This document shows, piece after piece, positions 24,736 to 32,710 of a stretch of DNA of 64,000 nucleotides. Below the pieces are notes generated by a model that searched no databases, was not told where the DNA came from, and saw only the letters and a program-made list of their open reading frames with translations. Position numbers and translations under genes: made by a program. Position 1 is the stretch's first letter. Every line of letters begins with the position of its first letter. This stretch comes from Actinoallomurus liliacearum (GTDB lineage: Bacteria > Actinomycetota > Actinomycetes > Streptosporangiales > Streptosporangiaceae), in contig NZ_BAABHJ010000001.1 of assembly GCF_039542035.1 (NCBI RefSeq), forward strand, positions 372,001 through 436,000, in the 5' to 3' direction.

Positions 24736-25872
24736 GTGACAGCTTTCGCCGCCGCCCCCGGCGGCCCGCAGCCCGCGTTCGCGGGGCGTCCGGACGCCTC
24801 GTCGCCGGAGCATGTCACCCTCCACCCCATCGTCGACCTCGAGGCCGGAACGGTCGTGGCCGTGGCACCCGCCGTGCCCGGCGCGCGGATTCCCGACCCG
24901 GACGGCGAGGTCGACCGCGCGATCCAGGCGGCCCGCGCCCTCTCCCGCGCGGAGACGCTGCTCCCCCTCCAACTGCTCCTGCGAATGAGCACTCTCGCCT
25001 ACGACCGGCCGATGGAGCGGCTCCACCGGACGCTCGCCGACCTGGGCCGCCGTCCCGGCGGCGTCATCGTCTCGCTGACGGGCGACCCCGGAATGCCGCT
25101 CGACGAGGCCGCCGCGCGGCTCGGCGGGCTCCGCTCGGCCGGGTACCTCCTCGCCCTGGAGGCGGGCGACCTGCCGACCCGGTTCGTCGCCGACATGGCC
25201 CCGACGGTGCTCATCCTCGACTCCGCGGTCACCCGGCGGGCCGCTACGGACCCCCGGCGCGCCGCGATCGCCGAGGCGTTCGTCGCGCTGGGCCGCCGGA
25301 TCGGCGGGCACGTGCTCGCTCCGGGCGTCGCCTCCGACGACCAGCTGACGCATCTGCGGGGACGCGGCGTACGGCTGGCGCAGGGGCCGCTGCTGGCGCC
25401 CCGGGACTGGCGGCCCGGCATGCCGGTGACCGTCCCGGTCGGCTCGCGCGATCTCGAGCGTGACCGGCTCGGCCCGCGCGTGACGGAGTTCATGATGCCG
25501 GCGACGGTGATGCCCGACACGGCCACCGCCGAGGAGGTGCTGTCGGTGTTCAACGCCGACCCGGGCACCAGCAGCGTCGTCCTCGTCGACCGGACCGAGC
25601 GCCCTCGCCACACGGTCGACCGCACCCGCTTCCTGCTCCGGCTGGCCGGCGCGTACGGCCATGCCCTGCACGCGCACAAGCCGGCCGCGCGGCTGGCCGA
25701 TCCGCCCCGTTCGGTGCCCCGGACGGTGCCCGCGATCGCGGCCCTCCGCGCCGCGGGCGACGACGCCGAACGCGTCTACGACGACCTCGTGGTGATCGAC
25801 GAGATCGGGCGCTGCCTCGGCGTCGCACGGGTCGGCGACCTGATCCGCAGCCTGTCCGCGCTGGATCACTGA
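24736..25872 (+). CDS. Degenerate EAL-domain protein with C-terminal CBS-like module
   Basis: A 378-residue soluble protein. Residues about 28-235 align by eye with the EAL c-di-GMP phosphodiesterase fold: it opens LHPIVDLEAGTVVAV, but where enzymes have the Glu-Ala-Leu metal ligand this reads APAV, and the later DDFG-type motif is also missing. It therefore should not hydrolyse c-di-GMP and may be a sensor. The C-terminal half (about 240-378) has a CBS-like pattern: VVLVDRTERPRHTVDR and VYDDLVVIDEIGRCLGVAR. The start is GTG 24736, with a weak ribosome site. Its 3' end overlaps the convergent esterase by 7 bp. Confidence 0.72.
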   Translation: MTAFAAAPGGPQPAFAGRPDASSPEHVTLHPIVDLEAGTVVAVAPAVPGARIPDPDGEVDRAIQAARALSRAETLLPLQLLLRMSTLAYDRPMERLHRTLADLGRRPGGVIVSLTGDPGMPLDEAAARLGGLRSAGYLLALEAGDLPTRFVADMAPTVLILDSAVTRRAATDPRRAAIAEAFVALGRRIGGHVLAPGVASDDQLTHLRGRGVRLAQGPLLAPRDWRPGMPVTVPVGSRDLERDRLGPRVTEFMMPATVMPDTATAEEVLSVFNADPGTSSVVLVDRTERPRHTVDRTRFLLRLAGAYGHALHAHKPAARLADPPRSVPRTVPAIAALRAAGDDAERVYDDLVVIDEIGRCLGVARVGDLIRSLSALDH

Positions 25873-27098
25873 GATCCGGCCGCCGGACCGCGGCCCGTGG
25901 CGGGGTGCTCGGCCCGGCGCACCCAGGTGAGGAAGCGCTCGACGCCCTCGATGACGCGGGCGGTGCGGTAGGACGGGAAGATGTCGAAGGCGTGCTGGGC
26001 GCCCTTCATCTCGGCGTACAGCACCGGGGCCGCCGACACGTTCCTCAGCCGCGCCGCGAAGGAGCGCGCCTGCTCGACGGGCACCAGCGTGTCCAGGCTG
26101 CCGTGCACCACCAGGAACGGCGGGGCGCCCGCGTTGACCCAGTGCGCCGGTGACGCCTTGTCGTACGCCTCGGAACCGTCCGCCCGGCGCACGCCCATCA
26201 CGTGGCGCTCGATGGCGGAGGCGAAGACCTTCGAGCCGCCGTCCAGGAGGGCGCCGAGGTCGTAGACCCCGTAGAACGGCACGGCCGCCCGCACGGTCGT
26301 GTCGACGTCCGCGAATCCGGGCTGGTACTCCGGGACGTTCGGCGTGAGCGCGAGGAGGGCGGCGAGGTGGCCGCCCGCCGAGCCGCCGGTGACGCACAGG
26401 AACTCGGGGTCGGCGCCGTGCTCCTCGGCGTGCTCGCGGTACCACCGGATCGCGCGCTTGAGGTCGATCAGGTGGTCGGGGAACTTCACCCGCGGGCTGA
26501 GCCGGTAGTCCACGTTGACGCCCACCCAGCCGTTGGCGGCCAGGTGGCCCAGCAGCGGGATCCCCTGCTCGCGCTTGCTGCCGATCATCCACGCCCCGCC
26601 GTGGACCTGCATGATCCCGGGCCGCCGCTCGCCGGGCTCCGCCGGCCGGTACACGTCGAGCCGCATCCTGGGCCCGTCCCCGTACGCGATGTCGCGGGTG
26701 CGCGTCACCCCGGAGCGCCGGGTCATGAGGAACGGGAGGACGACGTGCGACCGGGGGAAGGACGGTGCCCGCTCCCCCGGATCGAGCTCGAGTTCCGCGC
26801 TCCACCGCTGAACGGTCACGGTGGTCCGGCGGGCCCGCGCCATCACCACGACGAGGCCGGCCCAGCCCAGAGCGGTGACGAGAAGCCCGGCCAGGCCCGC
26901 CGCGCCGGTGAGACCGCCGAACCAGGCGATCAGCGCCGTGACGGCCGCCTCGGCGACCAGCACCCAGGGGGCCAGCTCGATCGTCAGCCAGGCGGTGAAG
27001 AACCCCGGGATCAGCAGCAGGAGCCCCTTCCGGGGCCAGAGCGCGTTGACCGTCGTCAGCAGCGCGAGGACGCCCGAGGCGAGGAGAACGTACGGCAT
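25866..27098 (-). CDS. Membrane-anchored alpha/beta-hydrolase (BD-FAE-type esterase)
   Basis: A 410-residue protein. Three N-terminal membrane helices (about 2-95) carry a cytoplasm- or outside-facing hydrolase domain. HGGAWMIGSK is the oxyanion-hole motif of the hormone-sensitive-lipase/BD-FAE group. The nucleophile lies in TGGSAGGHLAAL, Asp in VHGSLDTLVP and His in GAQHAFD. Substrates are probably small esters. ATG 27098 has GGAGGGA upstream. Open sequence runs far upstream on this strand, but only this start has a ribosome site and gives normal length. Confidence 0.85.
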   Translation of the reverse strand: MPYVLLASGVLALLTTVNALWPRKGLLLLIPGFFTAWLTIELAPWVLVAEAAVTALIAWFGGLTGAAGLAGLLVTALGWAGLVVVMARARRTTVTVQRWSAELELDPGERAPSFPRSHVVLPFLMTRRSGVTRTRDIAYGDGPRMRLDVYRPAEPGERRPGIMQVHGGAWMIGSKREQGIPLLGHLAANGWVGVNVDYRLSPRVKFPDHLIDLKRAIRWYREHAEEHGADPEFLCVTGGSAGGHLAALLALTPNVPEYQPGFADVDTTVRAAVPFYGVYDLGALLDGGSKVFASAIERHVMGVRRADGSEAYDKASPAHWVNAGAPPFLVVHGSLDTLVPVEQARSFAARLRNVSAAPVLYAEMKGAQHAFDIFPSYRTARVIEGVERFLTWVRRAEHPATGRGPAAGSQ

Positions 27099-27193
27099 GG
27101 GGTCCCTCCGAGGCGTGGACCGGCTCTTACGGTCCATCACGGACGGCGAGCCGACAACGTGATCGCCGCCACACGCCCCGGAGGCCCCCGGCC

Positions 27194-28522
27194 CTACTCG
27201 ATCTCGGCGTCGTCGGGAGCGCCCCTGGCCAGCGCCGCCAGGGTCTCGAGCGCCGCGGCGAGAGTGCCGATCGGCGGTGCCGACAGGGCGAGACGTACGG
27301 CATTGGGCGCCTGAGCCACGACGACGGTGAAGGCCGCGCCGGGGGTGACCGCGATGCCGCGACGGGCGGCGGCCGCGACGAACGTGTCGGCCCGCCATGG
27401 GTCGGGCAGCCGCCACCAGCAGTGGAAGGCCTGCGGATCGGCGTCGACGGCGAACTCGGCGAGGTGCTCGCGTACGAGCCGCTGGCGGGCCATCGCATCG
27501 CGGCGTTTCATCTCCCCGAGGGCTGCGACCGTGCCGTCGGTGAGCCATCGCGTCGCCGCCTCGACGGCGAACCTCGGAGCGGTCCAGCCGCCTGAGCGCA
27601 GCGCCGAGGCGACCCGGCCGCCGATCGCCTCCGGTGTCACCGCGAAGCCGACGGTCAGGCCCGGGGCCACCCGCTTCGACAGGCTGTCGACGACGATGAC
27701 GCGTTCCGGCGCGAACGCGGCCAGCGGCGCGGGCTCGTCGCGGAGGAACGAGTAGATGCCGTCCTCGACCGCGTAGATCCCGAGGTCCCGGAGAGCGGCC
27801 GCCACCTCGGAGCGCCGCGACTCGGGCATGGTGCCGCCGAGCGGGTTGTGCAGCGTCGGCTGGAGGTAGACGGCCCGCAGCGGCCCGGCCGACCGGATGG
27901 CCTCCGGCAGCACGCCGCACTCGTCCATCGCGAGCGGGACCAGCGTGATGCCGAGGCGGGCGGCGATGCCCTTGACCAGTGGGTAGGTCAGCTCTTCGAC
28001 GCCGACGCGGTCGCCGGCCGGGGCCAGGGCCGCGAGCGCGGCGGCGATCGCCTGCCGTCCGTTGCCCGCGAGCAGCAGGCGTCCCGGGTCGGGGGTCCAG
28101 CCCGGACGGGACAGCATCGCGGCCGCCGCCTCCCGCATGGCGGCCGTGCCCGCCGCCCCCATGGGGGCCAGCGCACCCGCCAGCACGTCGGGGCGCAGCA
28201 TTCCGCCCAGGCTCTCCGCGAGGAGCGCCGGCTGCTCGGGCGGCACGGAGAAGTTCAGCTCGAGATCCACCCGTGCACGGGTCGGCTCGGCGAGGGCCGG
28301 CTCGCTCGACGGCGCCGCGGCGCGGACGAACGTGCCGCGCCCCACCTCGCCGACCGCGAGGCCGCGGCGGATCAGCTCCCCGTACACCCGCGCCGCCGTG
28401 GAGCCGGCGATGCCGTGCCTGCGGGCGAACTGCCGCTGCGGCGGCAGCCGGTCGCCGGGCCGCAGCCGGCCGGAGGCGATCTGCGCCGCCACCGCGTCGG
28501 CGATCCGCCGGTAGTCGTCCAT
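27194..28522 (-). CDS. MocR-type GntR/aminotransferase regulator
   Basis: A 442-residue regulator. The winged helix is at about 1-70 (LPPQRQFARRHGIAGSTAARV), followed by a fold-type-I aminotransferase domain. The PLP lysine is in VVDSLSKRVAPGL, and LHNPLGGTMP corresponds to the Asn-Pro substrate loop. Members sense PLP or an amino compound. ATG 28522 has GAGGG upstream; GTG directly before it is an alternative. It faces the hydrolase-SDR operon across a 110-bp AT-rich gap holding repeats, so that operon is the likely target. Confidence 0.9.
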   Translation of the reverse strand: MDDYRRIADAVAAQIASGRLRPGDRLPPQRQFARRHGIAGSTAARVYGELIRRGLAVGEVGRGTFVRAAAPSSEPALAEPTRARVDLELNFSVPPEQPALLAESLGGMLRPDVLAGALAPMGAAGTAAMREAAAAMLSRPGWTPDPGRLLLAGNGRQAIAAALAALAPAGDRVGVEELTYPLVKGIAARLGITLVPLAMDECGVLPEAIRSAGPLRAVYLQPTLHNPLGGTMPESRRSEVAAALRDLGIYAVEDGIYSFLRDEPAPLAAFAPERVIVVDSLSKRVAPGLTVGFAVTPEAIGGRVASALRSGGWTAPRFAVEAATRWLTDGTVAALGEMKRRDAMARQRLVREHLAEFAVDADPQAFHCWWRLPDPWRADTFVAAAARRGIAVTPGAAFTVVVAQAPNAVRLALSAPPIGTLAAALETLAALARGAPDDAEIE

Positions 28523-28541
28523 CACGCCCTCACTCACCACT

Positions 28542-28585
28542 TTGCTCCGAGAGCAATTTTTTATATTGCACCGAGATATTGCTCC
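28542..28585. promoter_or_regulatory. TTGCwCC repeats in the MocR/hydrolase divergent promoter
   Basis: TTGCTCC at 28542-28548, TTGCACC at 28566-28572 and TTGCTCC at 28579-28585 are direct repeats. The first is also half of a perfect inverted repeat, TTGCTC CGA GAGCAA (28542-28556). The region is markedly AT-rich for this genome and so likely contains both promoters. Control by the adjacent MocR protein is inferred. Confidence 0.45.
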
Positions 28586-28632
28586 CCATAGCATCGAGCC
28601 GTCAAGCCCGGCGCGTAAAGGAGAGCTTTGAC

Positions 28633-29448
28633 GTGGGCACGTTCACCAAAGGTCCGGTCACCATCGATTACGACGACCACCGCTCCGACGACACCACACC
28701 GCCCCTGGTGCTCGTGCACGGCCACCCCTTCGACCGCTCGATGTGGGCCCCTCAGGTGGAGCACGTCGGCCGAACCGGGCGGCAGGTGATCGTCTCGGAC
28801 CTGCGTGGGTACGGACGGAGCACGGTCGTCCCGGGCAAGACGCCGCTCCAGGTCTTCGCTCAGGACATCGCCGATCTTCTCGACCGTCTCGGCGTGGCTG
28901 AGATCGTTCTCGGTGGGCTGTCCATGGGCGGCCAGATCGTCATGGAGTTCCACCGGCTGTTCCCCGACCGGCTGCGCGGCCTGATCCTCGCCGACACGAC
29001 TCCCCAAGCGGAGACCGAGGAGAGCAGGCGGGCCCGTGAGGCGATGGCCGATCGGCTGCTCCGGGAGGGCATGGACGGCTACGCGGAGGAGGTCCTGCCG
29101 AAGATGGTGGCGCCGGCCAACATCCGGCGGTATCCCGCGGTGGCCGAGCACGTTCTCGGGATGATGCGGGGGACGTCCCCGGACGGAGCCGCCGCCGCGC
29201 AGCTCGGCCGCGCGGAGCGCCCCGACTACGTCGCGTCGCTGGCACGCGTCCGCGTGCCCACGCTCATCGTCGTCGGCAGCGAAGACGAGTACACGCCGAT
29301 CGCCGACGCGCGGCTCATGCACGAGGTCGTCCCCGGTTCCACGCTGGTGGTGATCGAGGGCACCGCGCACCTGCCCAACCTGGAACGGCCCGCCGTGTTC
29401 AACGAGGCGCTGAGCAGGTTCCTCGACTCGATCCCCGGGGAGCGATGA
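28633..29448 (+). CDS. Alpha/beta-hydrolase fold protein
   Basis: A 271-residue enzyme with HGHPFDRSMW (oxyanion hole), nucleophile Ser in GGLSMGGQIVM, Asp in VVGSEDEYTP and His in IEGTAHLPNLE. It resembles 3-oxoadipate enol-lactonase/haloperoxidase-like esterases; the exact substrate is unknown. GTG 28633 is preceded by AAAGGAGAG at about seven bases. Its stop overlaps the next gene's ATG (ATGA at 29445-29448), so the two are co-translated. Probably regulated by the divergent MocR protein. Confidence 0.88.
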   Translation: MGTFTKGPVTIDYDDHRSDDTTPPLVLVHGHPFDRSMWAPQVEHVGRTGRQVIVSDLRGYGRSTVVPGKTPLQVFAQDIADLLDRLGVAEIVLGGLSMGGQIVMEFHRLFPDRLRGLILADTTPQAETEESRRAREAMADRLLREGMDGYAEEVLPKMVAPANIRRYPAVAEHVLGMMRGTSPDGAAAAQLGRAERPDYVASLARVRVPTLIVVGSEDEYTPIADARLMHEVVPGSTLVVIEGTAHLPNLERPAVFNEALSRFLDSIPGER

Positions 29449-30206
29449 GCCCGATGGCCATGACCGCATTCGTCACCGGTGCGAGCACCGGGTTCGGCAC
29501 CGCGATCACCCGCCGCCTCGCGGCCGGCGGCACGCGCGTCGTCGCGTCGGCGCGAAGGACGGGCCTGCTCGCCGAGGTGGCGGCCGACCACCCGGGCATG
29601 GTGCACCCGCTCGAGCTCGACGTCCGGGACAGGTCGGCGGTCGAGGACGCGATCGCCGCCCTGCCCGCCGCGTTCGCCGACATCGACCTGCTGGTCAACA
29701 ACGCCGGCCTCGCCAAGGGGCTGGAGCCCGCGCAGGACGCCGACCTGGACGACTGGGACCAGATGCTCGACACCAACTGCCGGGGCCTCATGTACTGCAC
29801 CCGCGCGATCCTGCCCGGCATGGTGGCGCGCGGCCGGGGTCACGTGGTCAACGTGGGCTCGGTCGCCGGGACCCATCCCTATCCCGGCGGCAACGTCTAC
29901 GGCGCGACCAAGGCGTTCGTCCACCAGTTCAGCCAGAACCTGCGCAGCGACCTGCACGGCACGGGCGTCCGCGTCACCTGTGTCGAACCCGGCATGTGCG
30001 GCGGCACCGAGTTCTCCGCCGTGCGCTTCGGCGGGGATCGAGAGAGGGCCGACGCCGTCTACACGGGGATGCGGCCGCTCGGCCCCGACGACATCGCCGA
30101 GGCCGTATCGTGGGCGTCGTCACTGCCGGCCCACGTCAACATCAACGTCATCGAACTGATGCCCGTCGCCCAGAGCTTCGCGGCGTTCCAGGTCCACCGG
30201 TCATGA
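29445..30206 (+). CDS. SDR of the YdfG type (3-hydroxy acid/serine dehydrogenase-like)
   Basis: A 253-residue SDR with TGASTGFGTAI, SARR (NADP-favouring), NNAGLAKGLEPAQDAD and catalytic YGATKAF. The C-terminus NVIELMPVAQSFAAFQVHR matches the hallmark of YdfG-like NADP-dependent 3-hydroxy acid dehydrogenases, which act on L-allo-threonine, serine and 3-hydroxypropionate. It is coupled to the hydrolase gene upstream and controlled with it. A MocR regulator would fit an amino-acid-like substrate, which is inference. Confidence 0.85.
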   Translation: MSPMAMTAFVTGASTGFGTAITRRLAAGGTRVVASARRTGLLAEVAADHPGMVHPLELDVRDRSAVEDAIAALPAAFADIDLLVNNAGLAKGLEPAQDADLDDWDQMLDTNCRGLMYCTRAILPGMVARGRGHVVNVGSVAGTHPYPGGNVYGATKAFVHQFSQNLRSDLHGTGVRVTCVEPGMCGGTEFSAVRFGGDRERADAVYTGMRPLGPDDIAEAVSWASSLPAHVNINVIELMPVAQSFAAFQVHRS

Positions 30207-30686
30207 GGCTTCCAGAGCCGTCTTGATCCGGGTGAGAGTCGTGCGCATGCCCTGCCGGTTGACCTCGGCGCGTCCGTCGGCGGGGACGCCGGTGAAGACC
30301 CGGCCGAGCAGGGACGCGAACGCCGCTCCCCGGCCCGCCTGCCGCAGGTCCTCCCAGTGCTCCGTGAGGCGGATCGAGCCGTCATCGGTCGTCTCGACCC
30401 GGTAGCCCCACACGGCCACCGGGACGCCGAAGGTCGTCACCCGGAAGGCGAACGCCCTGCCCGGGACGGCCTCGGTGACCCGGCAGGTGGTGAACCACAC
30501 GCGGGCGCCGATCCGGTTGAATCCGACGAAGCTCAGTCCGGGGACCACCCGGCGGCCGCGCACCCACACCGCGAAGACCTCCGGGCTCCACTCCCCCATC
30601 CGGCGCGGGTCGGCCACCGCCTCGTACACGCGTTCCGGCGCCGCGTCGATGACGACGCTCTCCTCGACCGTCCACTGGCGTTCCAT
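30201..30686 (-). CDS. SRPBCC (polyketide cyclase/START-like) family protein
   Basis: A 161-residue single-domain protein: ESVVIDAAPERVYEAVADP is the N-terminal strand-helix signature of the SRPBCC fold, and RLTEHWEDLR a late strand before the long C-terminal helix. The fold binds hydrophobic ligands in a deep cavity; the ligand is unknown. It converges with the YdfG-type gene with a 6-bp overlap of ends. The HD-domain gene lies just upstream on the same strand. Confidence 0.82.
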   Translation of the reverse strand: MERQWTVEESVVIDAAPERVYEAVADPRRMGEWSPEVFAVWVRGRRVVPGLSFVGFNRIGARVWFTTCRVTEAVPGRAFAFRVTTFGVPVAVWGYRVETTDDGSIRLTEHWEDLRQAGRGAAFASLLGRVFTGVPADGRAEVNRQGMRTTLTRIKTALEAS

Positions 30687-30708
30687 CGGACGATCATCTC
30701 GCAGGCCG

Positions 30709-31293
30709 TCAGCGCAGGTGGGCGAATCGCTGCTGCCAGGCCGCGAACCAGCCGGCGAACCAGGGTTCGTTCGCGGCGAGCGGCACGATGTAGGTGACCG
30801 TCTCGGCGTGGTAGCGGCGCTGGAAGTCCGGCGGCATCCGGTCGAGCGTCTGGACGTTGCTGACCCGGTCGGCGAGCTTGACGAGGATCGCCTCGCGGGG
30901 CGCGTCGCGCAGCCGCCGCAGGTAGGCGACCTTCGCGGCGCGCTTGGCGGCCTTGCCCTCCACCGGCGGCTTGGTCACCCAGTCCACCAGTTCCCCGACC
31001 TCCGGGCCGAACGCGGCCTCGACGTCGGCCAGTGTCGCGTCCGTGTCCTCCACCGTGTCGTGCAGCAGGGCGGTCACGAGCACGTCCGTGTCGGTGACGC
31101 CGGCGCCGCGGACCAGCACCTCGAGCGCCTCGAACAGGTGCTCGGCGTACGGCGTGCCGGTGGGCCGCCGCTGCTCGCCGTGCCAGCGCAGCGCGGCCTG
31201 GGCGGCCCGGTCCAGCGCCTCGACGTCGATGGGCTGCGACGTCAGGGCGGCGCGGGCCTGCTCCCAGGTCCGCCAGTTCGTGAAGGTCTCCAC
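30709..31293 (-). CDS. Stand-alone HD-domain protein, (p)ppGpp hydrolase-like
   Basis: A 194-residue protein carrying the HD metal-binding pattern of the SpoT/Mesh1 hydrolase domain: His in YAEHLFEALEVL, TALLHDTVEDTDAT (His-Asp pair plus ED) and VKLADRVSNVQTLDRM (Lys-Leu-Ala-Asp-Arg). No synthetase, TGS or ACT domain follows, so it should be a small alarmone hydrolase removing (p)ppGpp. GTG 31293 follows GGGAGGAGAAGG. A nucleotide-hydrolysing role other than ppGpp remains possible. Confidence 0.82.
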   Translation of the reverse strand: METFTNWRTWEQARAALTSQPIDVEALDRAAQAALRWHGEQRRPTGTPYAEHLFEALEVLVRGAGVTDTDVLVTALLHDTVEDTDATLADVEAAFGPEVGELVDWVTKPPVEGKAAKRAAKVAYLRRLRDAPREAILVKLADRVSNVQTLDRMPPDFQRRYHAETVTYIVPLAANEPWFAGWFAAWQQRFAHLR

Positions 31294-31389
31294 GCTGCCT
31301 TCTCCTCCCGGTGACCGGGCACCGTCACGAGGTCGTCTCGATCGACCGTGAACGTGCGCCGGACCGTACGGTCGCGGCATGATTGCCCA

Positions 31390-31902
31390 GTGAGAAATCC
31401 GCCCGACGATCACGCCGTCGCGGTGTGGATATGGCCCCGGGCGCTCCCGCTGGCCGCAGTCTTCGGGCCGGCGTGGGACGGCGCGGAGGTCCGCGCCCGT
31501 TTCCTCACCCTCACCGGCCAGTGGCAGGCCCGCCATCCGGCTCCGTCGGCCCAGGGCGCGAGGGACAGGCCGCGGCCCGGTCAATGGATGTGGCATCCGC
31601 CAGCCCATCGCATCTACGACTGCCACACGTACGAGGCCGGCGACGACTGGCTCGAGGTGGCGATCCGGATGGAGTCGATCGACTTCTACCCGAACCACTG
31701 CCGGATCGGGGCGAGCCTGACCATCGCCTGCCGCTGTGAGACCCCGCACCCCGATCCCCACCCGATCGTGGAGACCTCGTGGCGCACCGGCGGGCCCGCC
31801 GGTGCGCTCGACGCGCTGACCACGGTCCTGCGCTACACGGACCAGTGGATCGCCAACTCCCAGCAGCCGGCGGGCTGGCGCCGGCATGCCGGGTTGGAGT
31901 GA
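31390..31902 (+). CDS. Hypothetical protein
   Basis: A 170-residue soluble protein with an aromatic N-terminal strand (DHAVAVWIWPRALPL), a Trp-rich central segment (GQWMWHPPAHRIYDCHTYE) and several Cys/His residues (CHTYE, NHCRIG, ACRCE). No family is recognised. The start is uncertain: GTG 31390 and GTG 31348 are in frame and neither has a ribosome site, so a leaderless message is possible. It ends 6 bp from the convergent suf operon's last stop. Confidence 0.5.
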   Translation: MRNPPDDHAVAVWIWPRALPLAAVFGPAWDGAEVRARFLTLTGQWQARHPAPSAQGARDRPRPGQWMWHPPAHRIYDCHTYEAGDDWLEVAIRMESIDFYPNHCRIGASLTIACRCETPHPDPHPIVETSWRTGGPAGALDALTTVLRYTDQWIANSQQPAGWRRHAGLE

Positions 31903-31908
31903 GAGGGC

Positions 31909-32229
31909 TCAGACGTTGAAGCCGAGGGCGCGCAGTTGCTCGCGGCCGTCCTCGGTGATCTTGTCCGGGCCCCACGGCGGCAGCCACACCCAGTTGATCG
32001 TGACCTTCTCGGCCAGGCCCTCGAGGGCGCTCGCCGTCTGGTCCTCGATCACGTCGGTGAGCGGGCAGGCCGCGCTCGTGAGCGTCATGTCGAGCGTGAC
32101 GACGTTGCCGTCGTCGATGTTGACGCCGTAGACGAGGCCCAGGTCGACCACGTTGATCCCGAGTTCGGGGTCGACGACGTCCCTCATCGCCTCGAGGACG
32201 TCGTCCTCGGCGGCCTTCGTGTCGCTCAT
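31909..32229 (-). CDS. DUF59/MIP18-family Fe-S assembly factor (SufT-like)
   Basis: A 106-residue protein and last gene of the suf operon. DVVDPELGINVVDLGLVYG is the DUF59 signature, TLTSAACPLT carries the conserved Cys, and WVWLPPWGPDKITEDG is typical of actinobacterial members. It is proposed to help insert clusters into target proteins. ATG 32229 overlaps the sufU stop (ATGA at 32226-32229), and GGAAGG lies upstream. Confidence 0.9.
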   Translation of the reverse strand: MSDTKAAEDDVLEAMRDVVDPELGINVVDLGLVYGVNIDDGNVVTLDMTLTSAACPLTDVIEDQTASALEGLAEKVTINWVWLPPWGPDKITEDGREQLRALGFNV

Positions 32230-32672
32230 GCGTCGCTGCCTTCCATGGCTTTCGCGGTCGCGTCCTTCCACGCCATCCAGGCGAGCAGGGCGCACTTGAT
32301 ACGGGCGGGGTACTTCGACACTCCGGTGAAGGCGACGGCGTCCTCGAGGATGTCCTCGTCGGGCTCGAGCTGCCCGCGCGACTGCATCAGCTTGAGGAAC
32401 TCGTCGCCGGTCACCATCGCGTCCTTCACCGGCCTGCCGATGATGAGGTCGGTCATCACCGAGGCGCTGGCCTGGCTGATCGAACAGCCCATCGCGTCGT
32501 ACGACACGTCGGCGACCGCGTCGCCGTCGAGGCGGACGCGCAGGGTCACCTCGTCACCGCAGGTCGGGTTCACATGGTGCACCTCGGCGTCGTACGGCTC
32601 CCGGAGACCCTTGTGGTGCGGGTTCCGGTAGTGGTCCAGGATGATCTCCTGGTACATCGACTCGAGCTGCAT
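32226..32672 (-). CDS. sufU: Fe-S assembly sulfur acceptor SufU
   Basis: A 148-residue zinc-bound partner of SufS that accepts persulfide sulfur. Ligands are visible: Cys38 and Asp40 in NPTCGD, Cys63 in GCSIS and Cys127 in KCALL. The insertion between the second and third cysteines marks SufU rather than IscU. It sits 38 bp after sufS and overlaps the DUF59 gene. Confidence 0.94.
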   Translation of the reverse strand: MQLESMYQEIILDHYRNPHHKGLREPYDAEVHHVNPTCGDEVTLRVRLDGDAVADVSYDAMGCSISQASASVMTDLIIGRPVKDAMVTGDEFLKLMQSRGQLEPDEDILEDAVAFTGVSKYPARIKCALLAWMAWKDATAKAMEGSDA

Positions 32673-32710
32673 CTGCTTCCCTTCTCAGGCGGCCGATGGG
32701 GGGTGCAACG

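Noticed and set aside
24547..26805. 752-codon open frame on the minus strand across the EAL-like gene and esterase
   Set aside because: It is out of frame with the well-supported esterase and antisense to the EAL-like gene; no recognisable domain.
31379..31393. Four-codon mini-ORF (ATG to TGA) overlapping the start of the hypothetical gene at 31390
   Set aside because: No ribosome site or hairpin accompanies it, unlike the ABC-F leader; likely chance.
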